Positions 16,080 through 24,559 of a stretch of 64,000 bases of DNA are shown in pieces. This DNA is from Oceanococcus sp964629015. Its GTDB lineage: Bacteria > Pseudomonadota > Gammaproteobacteria > Nevskiales > Oceanococcaceae. A program made the position numbers and the translations under genes. Position 1 is the first letter of the stretch; each line of letters opens with the position of its first letter. The stretch is from positions 62,001 through 126,000 of the forward strand of contig CAZVMN010000010.1 in the NCBI GenBank assembly GCA_964629015.1. The letters are read 5' to 3'. The notes beneath the pieces were generated by a model, which ran no database searches, was not told where the DNA came from, and worked only from the letters and a program-made list of their open reading frames with translations.

Positions 16080-17740
16080 TGCAGGCAGCGCGGCACAAGT
16101 CCTGCGGCGATATTTCCCTGGCCGTTGAAGCGCCGCTGCGTGTCGATGCTGCCGATGCCGTGGATTGGGACGCGAGCACCGATGTCGTTATCGCGGGTTT
16201 TGGTGCAGCCGGCAGCGCCACCGCTTTGACGGCGCGCGAGCACGGTCTGGATGTCACCATCGTTGACCGTTTTGACCTTGGCGGGGCCAGTGCGCGCAGC
16301 GGCGGTGTGGTTTACGCCGGGGGCGGAACACGCCAGCAGCAGGAAAGTGGTGTCGCCGATACCCCCGAGGCGATGTTCAATTACTTGAGCCGCGAAGTGG
16401 GCGATGCGGTCAGTCCGGAGACGTTGCGTCGGTTCTGCGATGACAGCCGCGGATTGATCGCATGGCTGGAGTCGCTGGGTGTGGGCTTTGATGCCCATGA
16501 CAACCCGCCAAAAACGTCGTACCCCAAGGACGGCACCTTCCTTTATTACTCGGGCAATGAGGCGATCAGCGGCTTTCGCGAGCATGCGCAGCCGGCGCCA
16601 CGCGGTCACCGCACCGTGGACAGCGGTTTGTCCGGTCGTCGCTTGTATGGGGTGCTGCGTGCCGCGGTGCTCAAGGCTGGCGTGTCTCTGCGTGCGCCAT
16701 CCGCCGCACATCGCCTGATACTGGATGCCAATGACCGTGTGGTCGGATTGGAATTGTTGGAGCTGATACCGGGTAGCGTGCCGGAGCGGGCTTTTCGGCG
16801 TTGGACGCGCTGGGCCGAAACCATTCACAACTTCGCGCCCGTTGGCGCTGACTTGTGTCGCCGCAAAGCCGCCGCGATCGAGCGCCAGCACGCCCAGGTG
16901 GTGCGCATACAAGCCCGCCGTGGCGTGGTTTTGGCCACCGGCGGCTTTGTTTTCAACCGCGAGATGCTGGCGCGCTACTCACCACGGTTTTTGTCCGCCA
17001 TGCGCTTGGGCACAGCCGGGTGTGATGGCAGCGGTATTCGTTTGGGGTTGAGTGCAGGCGGTGTGGCGGATCGCATGCACAAAGTTTCCGCTTGGCGTTT
17101 CATCAATCCGCCCACAGTGTGGCCGCAGGGTGTGGTGGTGGATCAGCGCGGCCAGCGCTTCTGCAACGAAGCGTCTTACGGGGCGCGTTTGGGCGTGGCC
17201 ATGTGTGAGGAACATCAGGGCCGGGCGTGGTTGATTCTGGACAAGGATCAGCGTCGCCGGGCCTGGCGAGAGGCCTTGACCGGGGGGCTGTGGATTTTCC
17301 AGAGCGGACCGGCAATTTTGCTGATGTTGTTTGCCAAGCGGGCGCGCTCTTTGGCGGCTTTGGCGGTCAAGCTGGGCATGTCTGCGCAGGCTTTGCAGGC
17401 GACAGTGGATGACTACAATCGGGCGGCACAACAAGGTGCTGGCGATGCGTTGGGCAAGGATGGTCCGGCGCTGAGTGCGATTCGCGAGCCGGGTTTCGCC
17501 GCGATCAACATCTCCGCAGACAATCCGGCCTTTCCGTTGCCGGCGATCACCTTGGGTGGGCTTAAGGTCAACGAATCCAGCGGCGTTGTCATCAATGCGC
17601 GCGGGCAGGATATTCAGGGTTTGTACGCGGTCGGCCGCAGTGCCGTGGGGATTGCCTCCAACGGCTATGTCAGCGGCCTGTCATTGGCCGATTGCCTGTG
17701 GTCAGGGCGACGCGCCGGGCGTGATCTGGCTGGCGCTTAA
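16079..17740 (+). CDS. FAD-dependent 3-ketosteroid dehydrogenase-like oxidoreductase
   Basis: A 553-residue flavoprotein of the fumarate reductase/KstD family. The Rossmann FAD site is VVIAGFGAAGSATALTA at about residue 36, followed by the acidic end (VDR), a GGASARSGG segment, and a C-terminal AVGRSAVGIASNGYVSG segment closing the FAD site. Together with the isomerase it points to 3-ketosteroid ring oxidation. The C-terminal Tyr-x-x-Gly resembles but does not match the KstD1 active-site arrangement, so the exact position oxidised (delta1 or delta4) is uncertain. It ends convergently, overlapping the next gene by four bases. Confidence 0.82.
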   Translation: MQAARHKSCGDISLAVEAPLRVDAADAVDWDASTDVVIAGFGAAGSATALTAREHGLDVTIVDRFDLGGASARSGGVVYAGGGTRQQQESGVADTPEAMFNYLSREVGDAVSPETLRRFCDDSRGLIAWLESLGVGFDAHDNPPKTSYPKDGTFLYYSGNEAISGFREHAQPAPRGHRTVDSGLSGRRLYGVLRAAVLKAGVSLRAPSAAHRLILDANDRVVGLELLELIPGSVPERAFRRWTRWAETIHNFAPVGADLCRRKAAAIERQHAQVVRIQARRGVVLATGGFVFNREMLARYSPRFLSAMRLGTAGCDGSGIRLGLSAGGVADRMHKVSAWRFINPPTVWPQGVVVDQRGQRFCNEASYGARLGVAMCEEHQGRAWLILDKDQRRRAWREALTGGLWIFQSGPAILLMLFAKRARSLAALAVKLGMSAQALQATVDDYNRAAQQGAGDALGKDGPALSAIREPGFAAINISADNPAFPLPAITLGGLKVNESSGVVINARGQDIQGLYAVGRSAVGIASNGYVSGLSLADCLWSGRRAGRDLAGA

Positions 17741-19266
17741 GCCTCGTCCGAAAACGCCGAACAATCGGTGTCGCTTTGTTGGCACAGTGCGCTGATGCGT
17801 TGACGCAGTCTTTTAGCGGTTTCGCTGCGCTGTTCCGAGTCGTCGTCGGCCCAGTCCTGTAATGCATCGTAGAGACGCTGCATGCGCATCCGGGTTCGCT
17901 GGTAATAACCATCATTGGACTGCTCGACCCCGTCCAGCAGCTGATTGATCACCGTTTCCAAAGTTTGGACTTGATCCGGGGCCAGCGCGATGAGGTTGAA
18001 CACGTGCTGCACGCCCCATTGCGTGCGTGTGGCTGGGCCGTTGGCCAGCTGCCAAGCTCGTGCTGACCAGCCCAGCGACAAAGCGGCGTTGTCGCGCGCT
18101 TTTTCGATGTCTGCGAGATAGGACATGTAGTAGTAGGGTGCGACCGAGTTCTCCAGTTCAGTGCGCAGCATGGTGACCGCGTCGTCGCTGAGCCCAACCT
18201 CATGCAAATACCAGGCGGCGTTGTAGATCAGCGATTGGCGTTCGACTGGCGTTGTCGCAGCCTTGTCAGCCCAGGCCGCGCGTTCCCGCACCAGCGTTTG
18301 CAGGGCGTCGTCGTCTTGCGGCAGTTCGCCATCGTCATCGCGTCGCAAATCCATGTGCAGGCGTGTGGCCAGCATGCGGGATTTGAGGGGCAGGCTGGCG
18401 TCCTCAAAGCTGCGATCGGCCAACGCCTGCAAGGCCTTGCGGAGCTCAGCTCGGCGCTCCGGCGGCGCGGCGGCGCTCAATGTCACCCCGTAATACTGCA
18501 GCTCACTGAGGTTGTCGTGGCTCAGCTGAGGGTTTTGCAGGATGCGCCGCAGGTTTTCGATGTCGGTCGGACTCAGATCGTCGTCCGTGTTGGCAATACC
18601 GGAAAGCAGTCGTAGACGGCGACAGGGTGCTGCGCTGGCATCCGGGCAATATGTCGCCAACTTGGCGAGTGTTTCACCTGCTTTGTCTGGGCCGAGCAGG
18701 CGTCCATCGTCCGCCTCCCAGGCGGTGTGGGCGAGTAAATTCCACTGCTCATCGCTGACATCGCGCGGTTTCGCCAGCGCGGCGTCGAGCAAGCGACGTA
18801 GACCGGTGGTTTGGCTGAGCGCCGAATGCAAAGCTTGCGGGTAGCGTTCCAGCGCCATACCGCTGGTCAGTCGCGTGCGTTCTTCACCTTGCGGACCGAA
18901 GACAATCAGCGTGGGGTAACCAATGGCGCCGAAATGTTCACCCCAGCGCTGTGCGCCCTCGCTGTCGCCGTCGAGATAGACAGCGATGTAGGCGCGAGTG
19001 GTTTTGATGAATGCGGGATCTTTGAAGACGGTGGAGCGCAACTGATTGCAGGGCGGGCACCACACCGCGCCCCAGTACAGAAACAGCGGCTGATCACGTG
19101 CTTTTGCCAGCGCAAAGGCTTCGCTAACGCTGCCATCAAACCAACTGATCTCTGCCGCCGTTTGGCTCTTGGGCGTCGTCGCGGGCTGCATGTTTTCGCC
19201 CTGACCACAGGCGGTGAGTAGGAGTGCGAAAACCAATGACAGGGCAGCAGCGGTGTAGCGTTTCAT
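17737..19266 (-). CDS. Thioredoxin-fold lipoprotein with helical C-terminal region
   Basis: A 509-residue predicted lipoprotein: signal peptide ending LLLTAC with Cys20 as the lipidation site. A thioredoxin domain follows with the redox pair Cys70-Cys73 in AVWCPPCNQL and the cis-Pro segment AIGYPTLIVFG. Residues from about 160 to the end are all-helical, TPR-like repeats without recognisable family. WCPPC is unusual; most reductive thioredoxins have WCGPC. By location it should act in the periplasm on protein or cofactor disulfides; the partner is unknown. It is divergent from the S24 repressor gene. Confidence 0.8.
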   Translation of the reverse strand: MKRYTAAALSLVFALLLTACGQGENMQPATTPKSQTAAEISWFDGSVSEAFALAKARDQPLFLYWGAVWCPPCNQLRSTVFKDPAFIKTTRAYIAVYLDGDSEGAQRWGEHFGAIGYPTLIVFGPQGEERTRLTSGMALERYPQALHSALSQTTGLRRLLDAALAKPRDVSDEQWNLLAHTAWEADDGRLLGPDKAGETLAKLATYCPDASAAPCRRLRLLSGIANTDDDLSPTDIENLRRILQNPQLSHDNLSELQYYGVTLSAAAPPERRAELRKALQALADRSFEDASLPLKSRMLATRLHMDLRRDDDGELPQDDDALQTLVRERAAWADKAATTPVERQSLIYNAAWYLHEVGLSDDAVTMLRTELENSVAPYYYMSYLADIEKARDNAALSLGWSARAWQLANGPATRTQWGVQHVFNLIALAPDQVQTLETVINQLLDGVEQSNDGYYQRTRMRMQRLYDALQDWADDDSEQRSETAKRLRQRISALCQQSDTDCSAFSDEA

Positions 19267-19306
19267 GTGCGGAGTATACGTTGCTGCCTCGTCGCTCTTG
19301 TATAAA

Positions 19307-19325
19307 GAAAAGTGTTTTGCTACAT
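19307..19325. promoter_or_regulatory. Operator copy 1, upstream of the S24 repressor gene
   Basis: GAAAAGTGTTTTGCTACAT, 30 bases before the repressor ATG. It contains the dyad TGT-N6-ACA and lies across a plausible TTGTAT-N17-TACATT promoter. The same 19-mer with one change occurs inverted at 20045-20063 upstream of the next gene. Confidence 0.7.
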
Positions 19326-19354
19326 TTCACTTCACTTCCTGCGGGCTACCGGAC

Positions 19355-20017
19355 ATGTACAAAGAACGCCGCCGCCAAAATTTACTGCGTTTGATCGACG
19401 AACAGGCTGATGGACATCAGGCTGAATTCGCCGCGCGCATTGGAAAATCGCCCTCGTATGTCGGGCAATTGGTGCGTGGCGTGGGTAGTTTTGGTGATCG
19501 TGTCGCGCGTCAGATTGAGTCCCAGTGTCGCAAACCACGCGGCTGGCTTGATCAGCAGGATCACGCTGATGCGGTCGTCGCGTTCCCGCGGGCGGAAGGT
19601 TTATGCCCCGTACTGTCGTGGGTGGCCGCTGGCAGCTGGCATGGCATGGAGACGCCGGATGGACGAGGCAATGATGCCTCCGAGTGGTTGCCGTGCCCGG
19701 TCAGGCATTCTGATGACACCTTTGTTCTGCGGGTCCGTGGTGAGTCCATGTATAACCCGTTGGGTCGTCTTAGCTTCAGTGATGGCGATTTGATCTTCGT
19801 CGATCCTCAGCGTCAGGCGGAAAACAAATCCTGTGTGGTGGTTCGCCGAGATCAGGATCAGAGTGCGACGTTCAAGCAATTGATTCAGGAAGGTGAGCCG
19901 CCGATGGCGCGGCGTTATCTCAAACCGCTCAATCCAAACTGGCCAGAGCCCATTTTGGAGCTTCAGGAAGATGACAACCTGTGTGGGGTGGTGATCTTCA
20001 AAGGTATGGCTTTGTAG
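19355..20017 (+). CDS. CI/LexA-like transcriptional repressor with S24 peptidase domain
   Basis: A 220-residue repressor. The N-terminal 65 residues form a lambda-type HTH (QAEFAARIGKSPSYVGQLVRG). The C-terminal S24 domain has everything needed for RecA-stimulated self-cleavage: the Ala92-Gly93 scissile bond (SWVAAGSW), Ser131 in RGESM and Lys174 in ATFKQL. The frame extends upstream to 19265, but ATG 19355 gives the normal HTH N-terminus. No phage genes surround it, so it is a chromosomal, free-standing repressor. It probably controls itself and the 72-residue gene downstream, since both carry the same operator. It is distinct from LexA proper, whose HTH is a winged helix. Confidence 0.87.
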   Translation: MYKERRRQNLLRLIDEQADGHQAEFAARIGKSPSYVGQLVRGVGSFGDRVARQIESQCRKPRGWLDQQDHADAVVAFPRAEGLCPVLSWVAAGSWHGMETPDGRGNDASEWLPCPVRHSDDTFVLRVRGESMYNPLGRLSFSDGDLIFVDPQRQAENKSCVVVRRDQDQSATFKQLIQEGEPPMARRYLKPLNPNWPEPILELQEDDNLCGVVIFKGMAL

Positions 20018-20044
20018 ACCATGCCGTGTTTTTTTGTCTGGAAT

Positions 20045-20063
20045 ATGTAGTAAAACACTTTTC
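20045..20063. promoter_or_regulatory. Operator copy 2, upstream of the 72-residue gene
   Basis: ATGTAGTAAAACACTTTTC; its reverse complement matches operator copy 1 at 18 of 19 bases. It ends 11 bases before the ATG at 20075, close enough to overlap the transcription start and block expression. Confidence 0.7.
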
Positions 20064-20074
20064 GAGGAAACATC

Positions 20075-20293
20075 ATGAAATTCAAAACGCGTACCCCGAT
20101 GGCTGTGTTGACTCGCCCATTGACCCGCAACGCCGCAGAATCGACGACGGTCCGCCCGAGTCGTCTGCTGCGTTCCTCGCGCACTCAAGCACAGGCCAGA
20201 ATCGACAAGCCTCGTGTGTTCTGCGATCCGCGCATGCCGGGTAGCTGGCGTGAGATTGTTCCGGCGAACCTGCTGCCTGAGCAGGCCGCCTGA
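20075..20293 (+). CDS. Small basic protein of unknown function, putative S24-repressor target
   Basis: A 72-residue frame with a good ribosome site (CGAGGAAA, seven bases before ATG) and its own operator copy. I do not recognise it. The first 45 residues are Arg/Thr/Ser-rich and look disordered (RPSRLLRSSRTQAQAR); the last 28 (DKPRVFCDPRMPGSWREIVP) look more ordered. There is no signal peptide or membrane segment. By context it could be a damage-induced effector, comparable in logic, not in sequence, to small SOS genes such as sulA. It ends TGA just before a strong hairpin that also contains the stop of the convergent L,D-transpeptidase gene. Confidence 0.6.
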   Translation: MKFKTRTPMAVLTRPLTRNAAESTTVRPSRLLRSSRTQAQARIDKPRVFCDPRMPGSWREIVPANLLPEQAA

Positions 20294-20304
20294 AGAAGGT
20301 TTTG

Positions 20305-20329
20305 CGCTGACGCGGCTCGCGCGTCAGCG
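20305..20329. terminator. Strong hairpin between convergent genes
   Basis: CGCTGACGCG, loop GCTCG, CGCGTCAGCG: a perfect 10-base stem. It covers the stop codon of the L,D-transpeptidase gene and follows the 72-residue gene. There is no U-run after it on the plus strand and only a short one on the minus strand, so it may act as a 3'-end stabiliser or weak bidirectional terminator. Confidence 0.5.
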
Positions 20330-22036
20330 GCTGAGTGACGCCAGCTGAGTGCTGCGCTCACTGCTATAAGTTGCAGCGAGTTGCTCAGCGGAGTGGTAAG
20401 CGCCCTGGTTGCGCAAGGCATTCATCATCACGTTGTCGTGCTGATAGACGTCTTTGCGAAGCTGCAGGCTCCCGTCGGGGTCAACCCACGCGGTCCAGTA
20501 CTGCAGATAAACCGGTACGCGCTTGGTCAGGCGCACATGCCGAGTGTTTCGGGCTTGTGCCATGTCTGACCACGCAGCGTCTGTGTGATCACGAACCAGC
20601 GCCTGGGCCAGTGCCATGGGCTCGTCCAAACGCACACAGCCTGAGCTGAACAAACGTTCCCCGCGCTCAAACAATCCGCGGCTCGGGGTGTCATGCAGGT
20701 ATACCGAGTACTCATTGGGAAAAAGGAACTTCACCTGACCCAAAGCGTTGTCCGGCCCTGGTTGTTGGCGCAGCACGAACGGGAAGTTGTTGCGATTGAT
20801 GCGACTCCAGTCAACGCTGAGTGGGTCAACTTGCGGCGCATCTTCACTCCATCCCGCGCTCAAGGTATAGCCACGTTCGGTCAGATACTGCGGGTTGCGC
20901 TTGATGATCGGCAGTTTGTCGACCACGGCAATACGCTGCGGAACGGTCCAATCCGGATTGAACACAATTTCATTGATTTCACTTTGCGTGGTTGGTGTTG
21001 GACGGTCTGGACGGCCAACGATCACCTTCATGCGCAACACGTGCTCTTGTTCGTGGTGATATTCCAACTGCTGGCCTGCAATGTTCACGCGGACATAACT
21101 GTCACCGAAATCCGCAGGGGCCTGGCGCCAACGCTCCAGATTGAGGCTGATGGTGTCGATGATGTCATTGCGGCTGCGATTCAGCGCGTCAAGCGTTGAA
21201 GGCCCGATGATGCCGTCAGCGTCAAGACCGTTGCGCGCCTGAAAGCGTGCGACAGCATCGGACAGGGCCACGCTGAACTCCTGTTGGTCGCTTTCTCGGA
21301 CAGCCGGCGCATAGTCACCACTTTCACGCAGACGTTGGCGCAAAGTGGGAATGATCGGATGGTGTTGACCGGGTTTGATCAAGCCGCTGGCCAGCAATGG
21401 CGCGGGCGTGTGCTCGTCGGAATCGCTGAGAACCTGATGCAGCGCATGGCTCAACGCCCAGTATTCCGGGTGCTTGGGCAGTAAACCGTCGAATTCACGG
21501 CCGGGGTCGTCGGTTGGTTTCAGGCGCAGCAGCAAAGATTGTGCGCGACCGCCCTGATCGTTCCTGCCGGTAGCGCCGCGAGAAAGGTCATTGACCAGCG
21601 AAACAAAGGCATCGCTCATCAGCAAGTCGCCGTGGATGCGGCTGGCCAATGTGGTGTCCTGGTGCAGGCCTTTGAGCGCGGCAAAATGGTAATTGGACGG
21701 ATCCAGTCCATGGCGCGGCAAATCCGCCAGATAGTTGAGCATGCCCTTGGCATTGCTTTGCCAACCATCTTTGCTGGTCCAGATCGGCTGATAGCCGGTG
21801 CGGTCATAGGTGCGCACCAGCGTTTGACGGTTGCGCAGGGCGATTCCTGCCGTGCGCGCGGTACCACCGCTGCGCAAAGCCTGAATCTTGAGTTGCATGT
21901 GGCTGACGAAGTTGGCTTGCTGACTCTGCTCATTGGCCAATGTCGCCGAGCTCAGCATCAAACTGCTCATGACGAAACCGAACAATGCCGTGCGTGAGAC
22001 TGCACGAGCGCGAACCAAAATGTGGAAACCCATCAT
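20324..22036 (-). CDS. L,D-transpeptidase (YcbB/LdtD-like)
   Basis: A 570-residue exported enzyme that forms 3-3 (or related) peptidoglycan cross-links. Seen: a hydrophobic signal (FGFVMSSLMLSSATLA), a peptidoglycan-binding domain (VARFQARNGLDADGIIGPST, in two parts), and the YkuD catalytic domain with YLHDTPSRGLF and the Cys motif SSGCVRL. The longest frame starts at 22153, but ATG 22036 (with an adjacent second ATG at 22033) has a strong AGGGAGA ribosome site and leads directly into the signal peptide. It is divergent from the ABC exporter. Confidence 0.9.
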   Translation of the reverse strand: MMGFHILVRARAVSRTALFGFVMSSLMLSSATLANEQSQQANFVSHMQLKIQALRSGGTARTAGIALRNRQTLVRTYDRTGYQPIWTSKDGWQSNAKGMLNYLADLPRHGLDPSNYHFAALKGLHQDTTLASRIHGDLLMSDAFVSLVNDLSRGATGRNDQGGRAQSLLLRLKPTDDPGREFDGLLPKHPEYWALSHALHQVLSDSDEHTPAPLLASGLIKPGQHHPIIPTLRQRLRESGDYAPAVRESDQQEFSVALSDAVARFQARNGLDADGIIGPSTLDALNRSRNDIIDTISLNLERWRQAPADFGDSYVRVNIAGQQLEYHHEQEHVLRMKVIVGRPDRPTPTTQSEINEIVFNPDWTVPQRIAVVDKLPIIKRNPQYLTERGYTLSAGWSEDAPQVDPLSVDWSRINRNNFPFVLRQQPGPDNALGQVKFLFPNEYSVYLHDTPSRGLFERGERLFSSGCVRLDEPMALAQALVRDHTDAAWSDMAQARNTRHVRLTKRVPVYLQYWTAWVDPDGSLQLRKDVYQHDNVMMNALRNQGAYHSAEQLAATYSSERSTQLASLSR

Positions 22037-22156
22037 TCTCTCCCTGAGTTGTTGGAGACATGGTTTCCCAGCGAGCGTCAAAAAATTGTCATCACGTAAT
22101 TCCGCCGACTGGTGATGCAGATGTTTTAATACCCGCCCGATCCAAGACAGCATGCT

Positions 22157-23932
22157 GTGACCAATACTCCTGACTCGGTGACCAAGTCCACAAATCGGCT
22201 CAAGCCTTTGATGCGCTTATGGCCATGGCTATGGCGCTACAAGCGTGTGCTGGCCGGTGCCAGCGTGGCTCTGTTGGTGGCGGCGGGCGCGACATTGTCG
22301 TTGCCCGTGGCGTTGCGTTATCTGATCGATGCCGGTTTTTCGTCAGGGCACAGCGAACACATCGACGCGGCTTTTTTGGTCATGTTTGGTGTTGCCGCGT
22401 TGATGGCCGTGGCCACGGCCTTGCGCTACTACATGGTCACTTGGATTGGTGAGCGGCTGATCGCGGATCTGCGTGAAGAGGTTTACCAGCACGTGCTCAA
22501 CATGAGCCCGGTGTTCTTTGAGACCACGCGGACCGGTGAGGTACTGTCGCGTCTGACCACCGATACCACGCTGATCCAGACCGTGATTGGGTCGAGCGTG
22601 TCCATCGTGCTGCGCAATCTGCTGCTGTTTTTCGGCGGGTTGCTGATGCTGATGGTGACCAGTCCGTCGCTGACCCTGATGATCCTGTTGCTGATCCCGG
22701 TGGTGTTGGTGCCGATCCTGGTTTACGGGCGCCAAGTGCGACGTTTGTCGCGCGCCAGTCAGGATCGGGTGGCCGACACCAGTTCCACAGCCCAGGAAGT
22801 TTTGTCTGCGATGACCACGGTGCAGTCGTTTCATCGTGAGACGTTCGAGACGACGCGCTACACCCGCGCTGTGGAAAGCGCGTTTGCCACGGCGGTCCGG
22901 CGCATCCGCAGTCGGGCGATCCTCACGTTTCTGGCCATATTGTTGATGTTTGGCGCGATTGTGTTGGTGTTGTGGCTGGGCGCACAGGCGGTGGTGGAAG
23001 GGCGTATGAGCCCCGGTGAACTCGGCCAATTTCTGTTGTATGCCTTGTTTACTGGCGGGGCCTTAGCGGCGCTGAGTGAAAGCTGGGGTGAGATTCAGCG
23101 CGCGGCGGGTGCCACGGAGCGCCTGATCGAGTTGTTGGATACGCCGTTGGCGTTGCAGGTGCCTGTCGATGTCGAAGCGCTGCCGCAGCCTCTCCGCGGC
23201 GACATTCGTTTTGAAGATGTGGAGTTTGCTTACCCGTCGCAGCCGGACCGGCCGGTGCTCAAACACTTCAACCTGCACGTGAAACCGGGTGAGACGGTGG
23301 CCTTGGTCGGGCCTTCTGGTGCGGGGAAAAGCACGGTTTTCCAACTGCTGTTGCGGTTCTACGACATCCAGAGCGGTCAGATTCAGCTTGACGGTCAGAA
23401 CATCGCGGCGTGTGAACCCGGTCAGGTGCGTGAGTGTTTATCGATTGTGCCGCAAGAGCCTGTGTTGTTCGCCGACACCGCATTGGAAAATATTCGCTAC
23501 GGTCGTTTGAGCGCGACCGACGAGGAGGTCATGCAAGCCGCGCAGCATGCGGCGGCTGACGATTTCATTCGTGCCCAGCCGGATGGCTACGCGTGCTTTC
23601 TGGGTGAGCGCGGCGTGCGATTGTCCGGCGGTCAGAAACAGCGCGTCGCAATCGCCCGCGCCGTGCTCAAAAATGCGCCGGTGGTGCTTCTGGACGAGGC
23701 CACCAGTGCCTTGGATGCAGAATCCGAGCTTGCCGTTCAACAGGCCCTGGATGAATTGACCCGTCAACGCACCAGCTTGGTGATTGCCCATCGTCTGGCG
23801 ACCGTGCGCAGTGCCGACCGCATCGTGGTGATGGATCAGGGGCAGGTGGTGGCCAGCGGCACTCACCAGGAATTGCTGGCTCAAGGTGGGTTATATGCGC
23901 GCTTGGCCAAGCTGCAGTTTCGTGACGCCTGA
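22157..23932 (+). CDS. MsbA-like ABC exporter, fused permease-ATPase
   Basis: A 591-residue half-transporter with six TM helices (about residues 30-310) and a nucleotide-binding domain: Walker A GPSGAGKST, Q-loop VPQEPVLF, signature LSGGQKQR, Walker B VVLLDEAT and H-loop AHRLAT, all intact. It should work as a homodimer exporting lipid-like or hydrophobic substrates. The start is GTG 22157; a weak AAGACAG precedes it. The surrounding cell-envelope genes (L,D-transpeptidase, lipoproteins) are consistent with an envelope role, but no lpxK follows, so it is probably not MsbA itself. Confidence 0.9.
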   Translation: MTNTPDSVTKSTNRLKPLMRLWPWLWRYKRVLAGASVALLVAAGATLSLPVALRYLIDAGFSSGHSEHIDAAFLVMFGVAALMAVATALRYYMVTWIGERLIADLREEVYQHVLNMSPVFFETTRTGEVLSRLTTDTTLIQTVIGSSVSIVLRNLLLFFGGLLMLMVTSPSLTLMILLLIPVVLVPILVYGRQVRRLSRASQDRVADTSSTAQEVLSAMTTVQSFHRETFETTRYTRAVESAFATAVRRIRSRAILTFLAILLMFGAIVLVLWLGAQAVVEGRMSPGELGQFLLYALFTGGALAALSESWGEIQRAAGATERLIELLDTPLALQVPVDVEALPQPLRGDIRFEDVEFAYPSQPDRPVLKHFNLHVKPGETVALVGPSGAGKSTVFQLLLRFYDIQSGQIQLDGQNIAACEPGQVRECLSIVPQEPVLFADTALENIRYGRLSATDEEVMQAAQHAAADDFIRAQPDGYACFLGERGVRLSGGQKQRVAIARAVLKNAPVVLLDEATSALDAESELAVQQALDELTRQRTSLVIAHRLATVRSADRIVVMDQGQVVASGTHQELLAQGGLYARLAKLQFRDA

Positions 23933-23980
23933 TCGCGCGCCTCTTATCATCGTTACACCCCATCTCAAGCTCTAGCCGCA

Positions 23981-24559
23981 ATGCAAATCCGCCTGAATCG
24001 ACTCGCACTTTTACTCATGCTCGCCACTCTAGGTGGTTGTGCTTTGTTTCAGCCCAAGGTCATTCCGCCGTGCAGCGATGCAGCGTACCGTCAGTTCGAT
24101 TTCTGGTTGGGCGAATGGACGGTGCTGCGTGCCGGTGACGAGAGTGGGGACGAAGCGTTCAGCTCGATCAGTCAGATCATGCAAGGTTGCGCGCTGCAGG
24201 AGCGCTACCACACCACTGCGGGCTACAGCGGTGAGAGCCTCAACTGGTACGACCCTGAGCTCATGCAATGGCGCCAAACCTGGGTTGATGTCAGCGGCAC
24301 CGTGCTGCAGCTTTCCGGCGGCCTGAACGAGCAAGGCCAGATGGTTTTGAGCGGCAACAATCGGCGCGATGAGCGTGATAAGCCGCTGATCGATCGGATT
24401 AGCTGGACACCCTACGACGACGGCACAGTGGTCCAGCAATGGGACATCTCGCGCGACAATGGGGTGACGTGGGAACGGATTTTCAGCGGTCTCTACGAAC
24501 CACGACGTCCCGCCGAACCGGCGCTGCTGGAGCCTCAGCTCCAGCAGCCGGAATCCTGA
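23981..24559 (+). CDS. Lipoprotein, DUF1579-like fold
   Basis: A 192-residue lipoprotein with lipobox LGGC (Cys20). The motif FDFWLGEWTV near residue 40 and the repeated beta-strand pattern (GTVLQLSGGLNEQGQMVLSG) resemble the DUF1579/calycin-like group, whose members may bind small hydrophobic ligands; function unknown. It abuts the next, convergent gene with no spacer. A perfect 11-base-stem hairpin lies in its last codons. Confidence 0.72.
   Translation: MQIRLNRLALLLMLATLGGCALFQPKVIPPCSDAAYRQFDFWLGEWTVLRAGDESGDEAFSSISQIMQGCALQERYHTTAGYSGESLNWYDPELMQWRQTWVDVSGTVLQLSGGLNEQGQMVLSGNNRRDERDKPLIDRISWTPYDDGTVVQQWDISRDNGVTWERIFSGLYEPRRPAEPALLEPQLQQPES
24523..24548. terminator. Perfect hairpin at the junction of convergent genes
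   Basis: GCTGCTGGAGC, loop CTCA, GCTCCAGCAGC: an 11-base perfect stem inside the final codons of the DUF1579-like gene, 12 bases before the end of the opposing lipoprotein gene. No U-run follows. Because the two genes meet without any intergenic DNA, the 3'-end structure must be inside coding sequence. Confidence 0.5.

Noticed and set aside
16037..16912. A 291-codon minus-strand frame opposite the FAD enzyme
   Set aside because: Shadow frame; the plus strand encodes a clear FAD-binding protein.
19355..20293. Prophage remnant around the S24 repressor
   Set aside because: Flanking genes are ordinary chromosomal genes; no integrase, Cro, structural gene or attachment-site repeat is seen.
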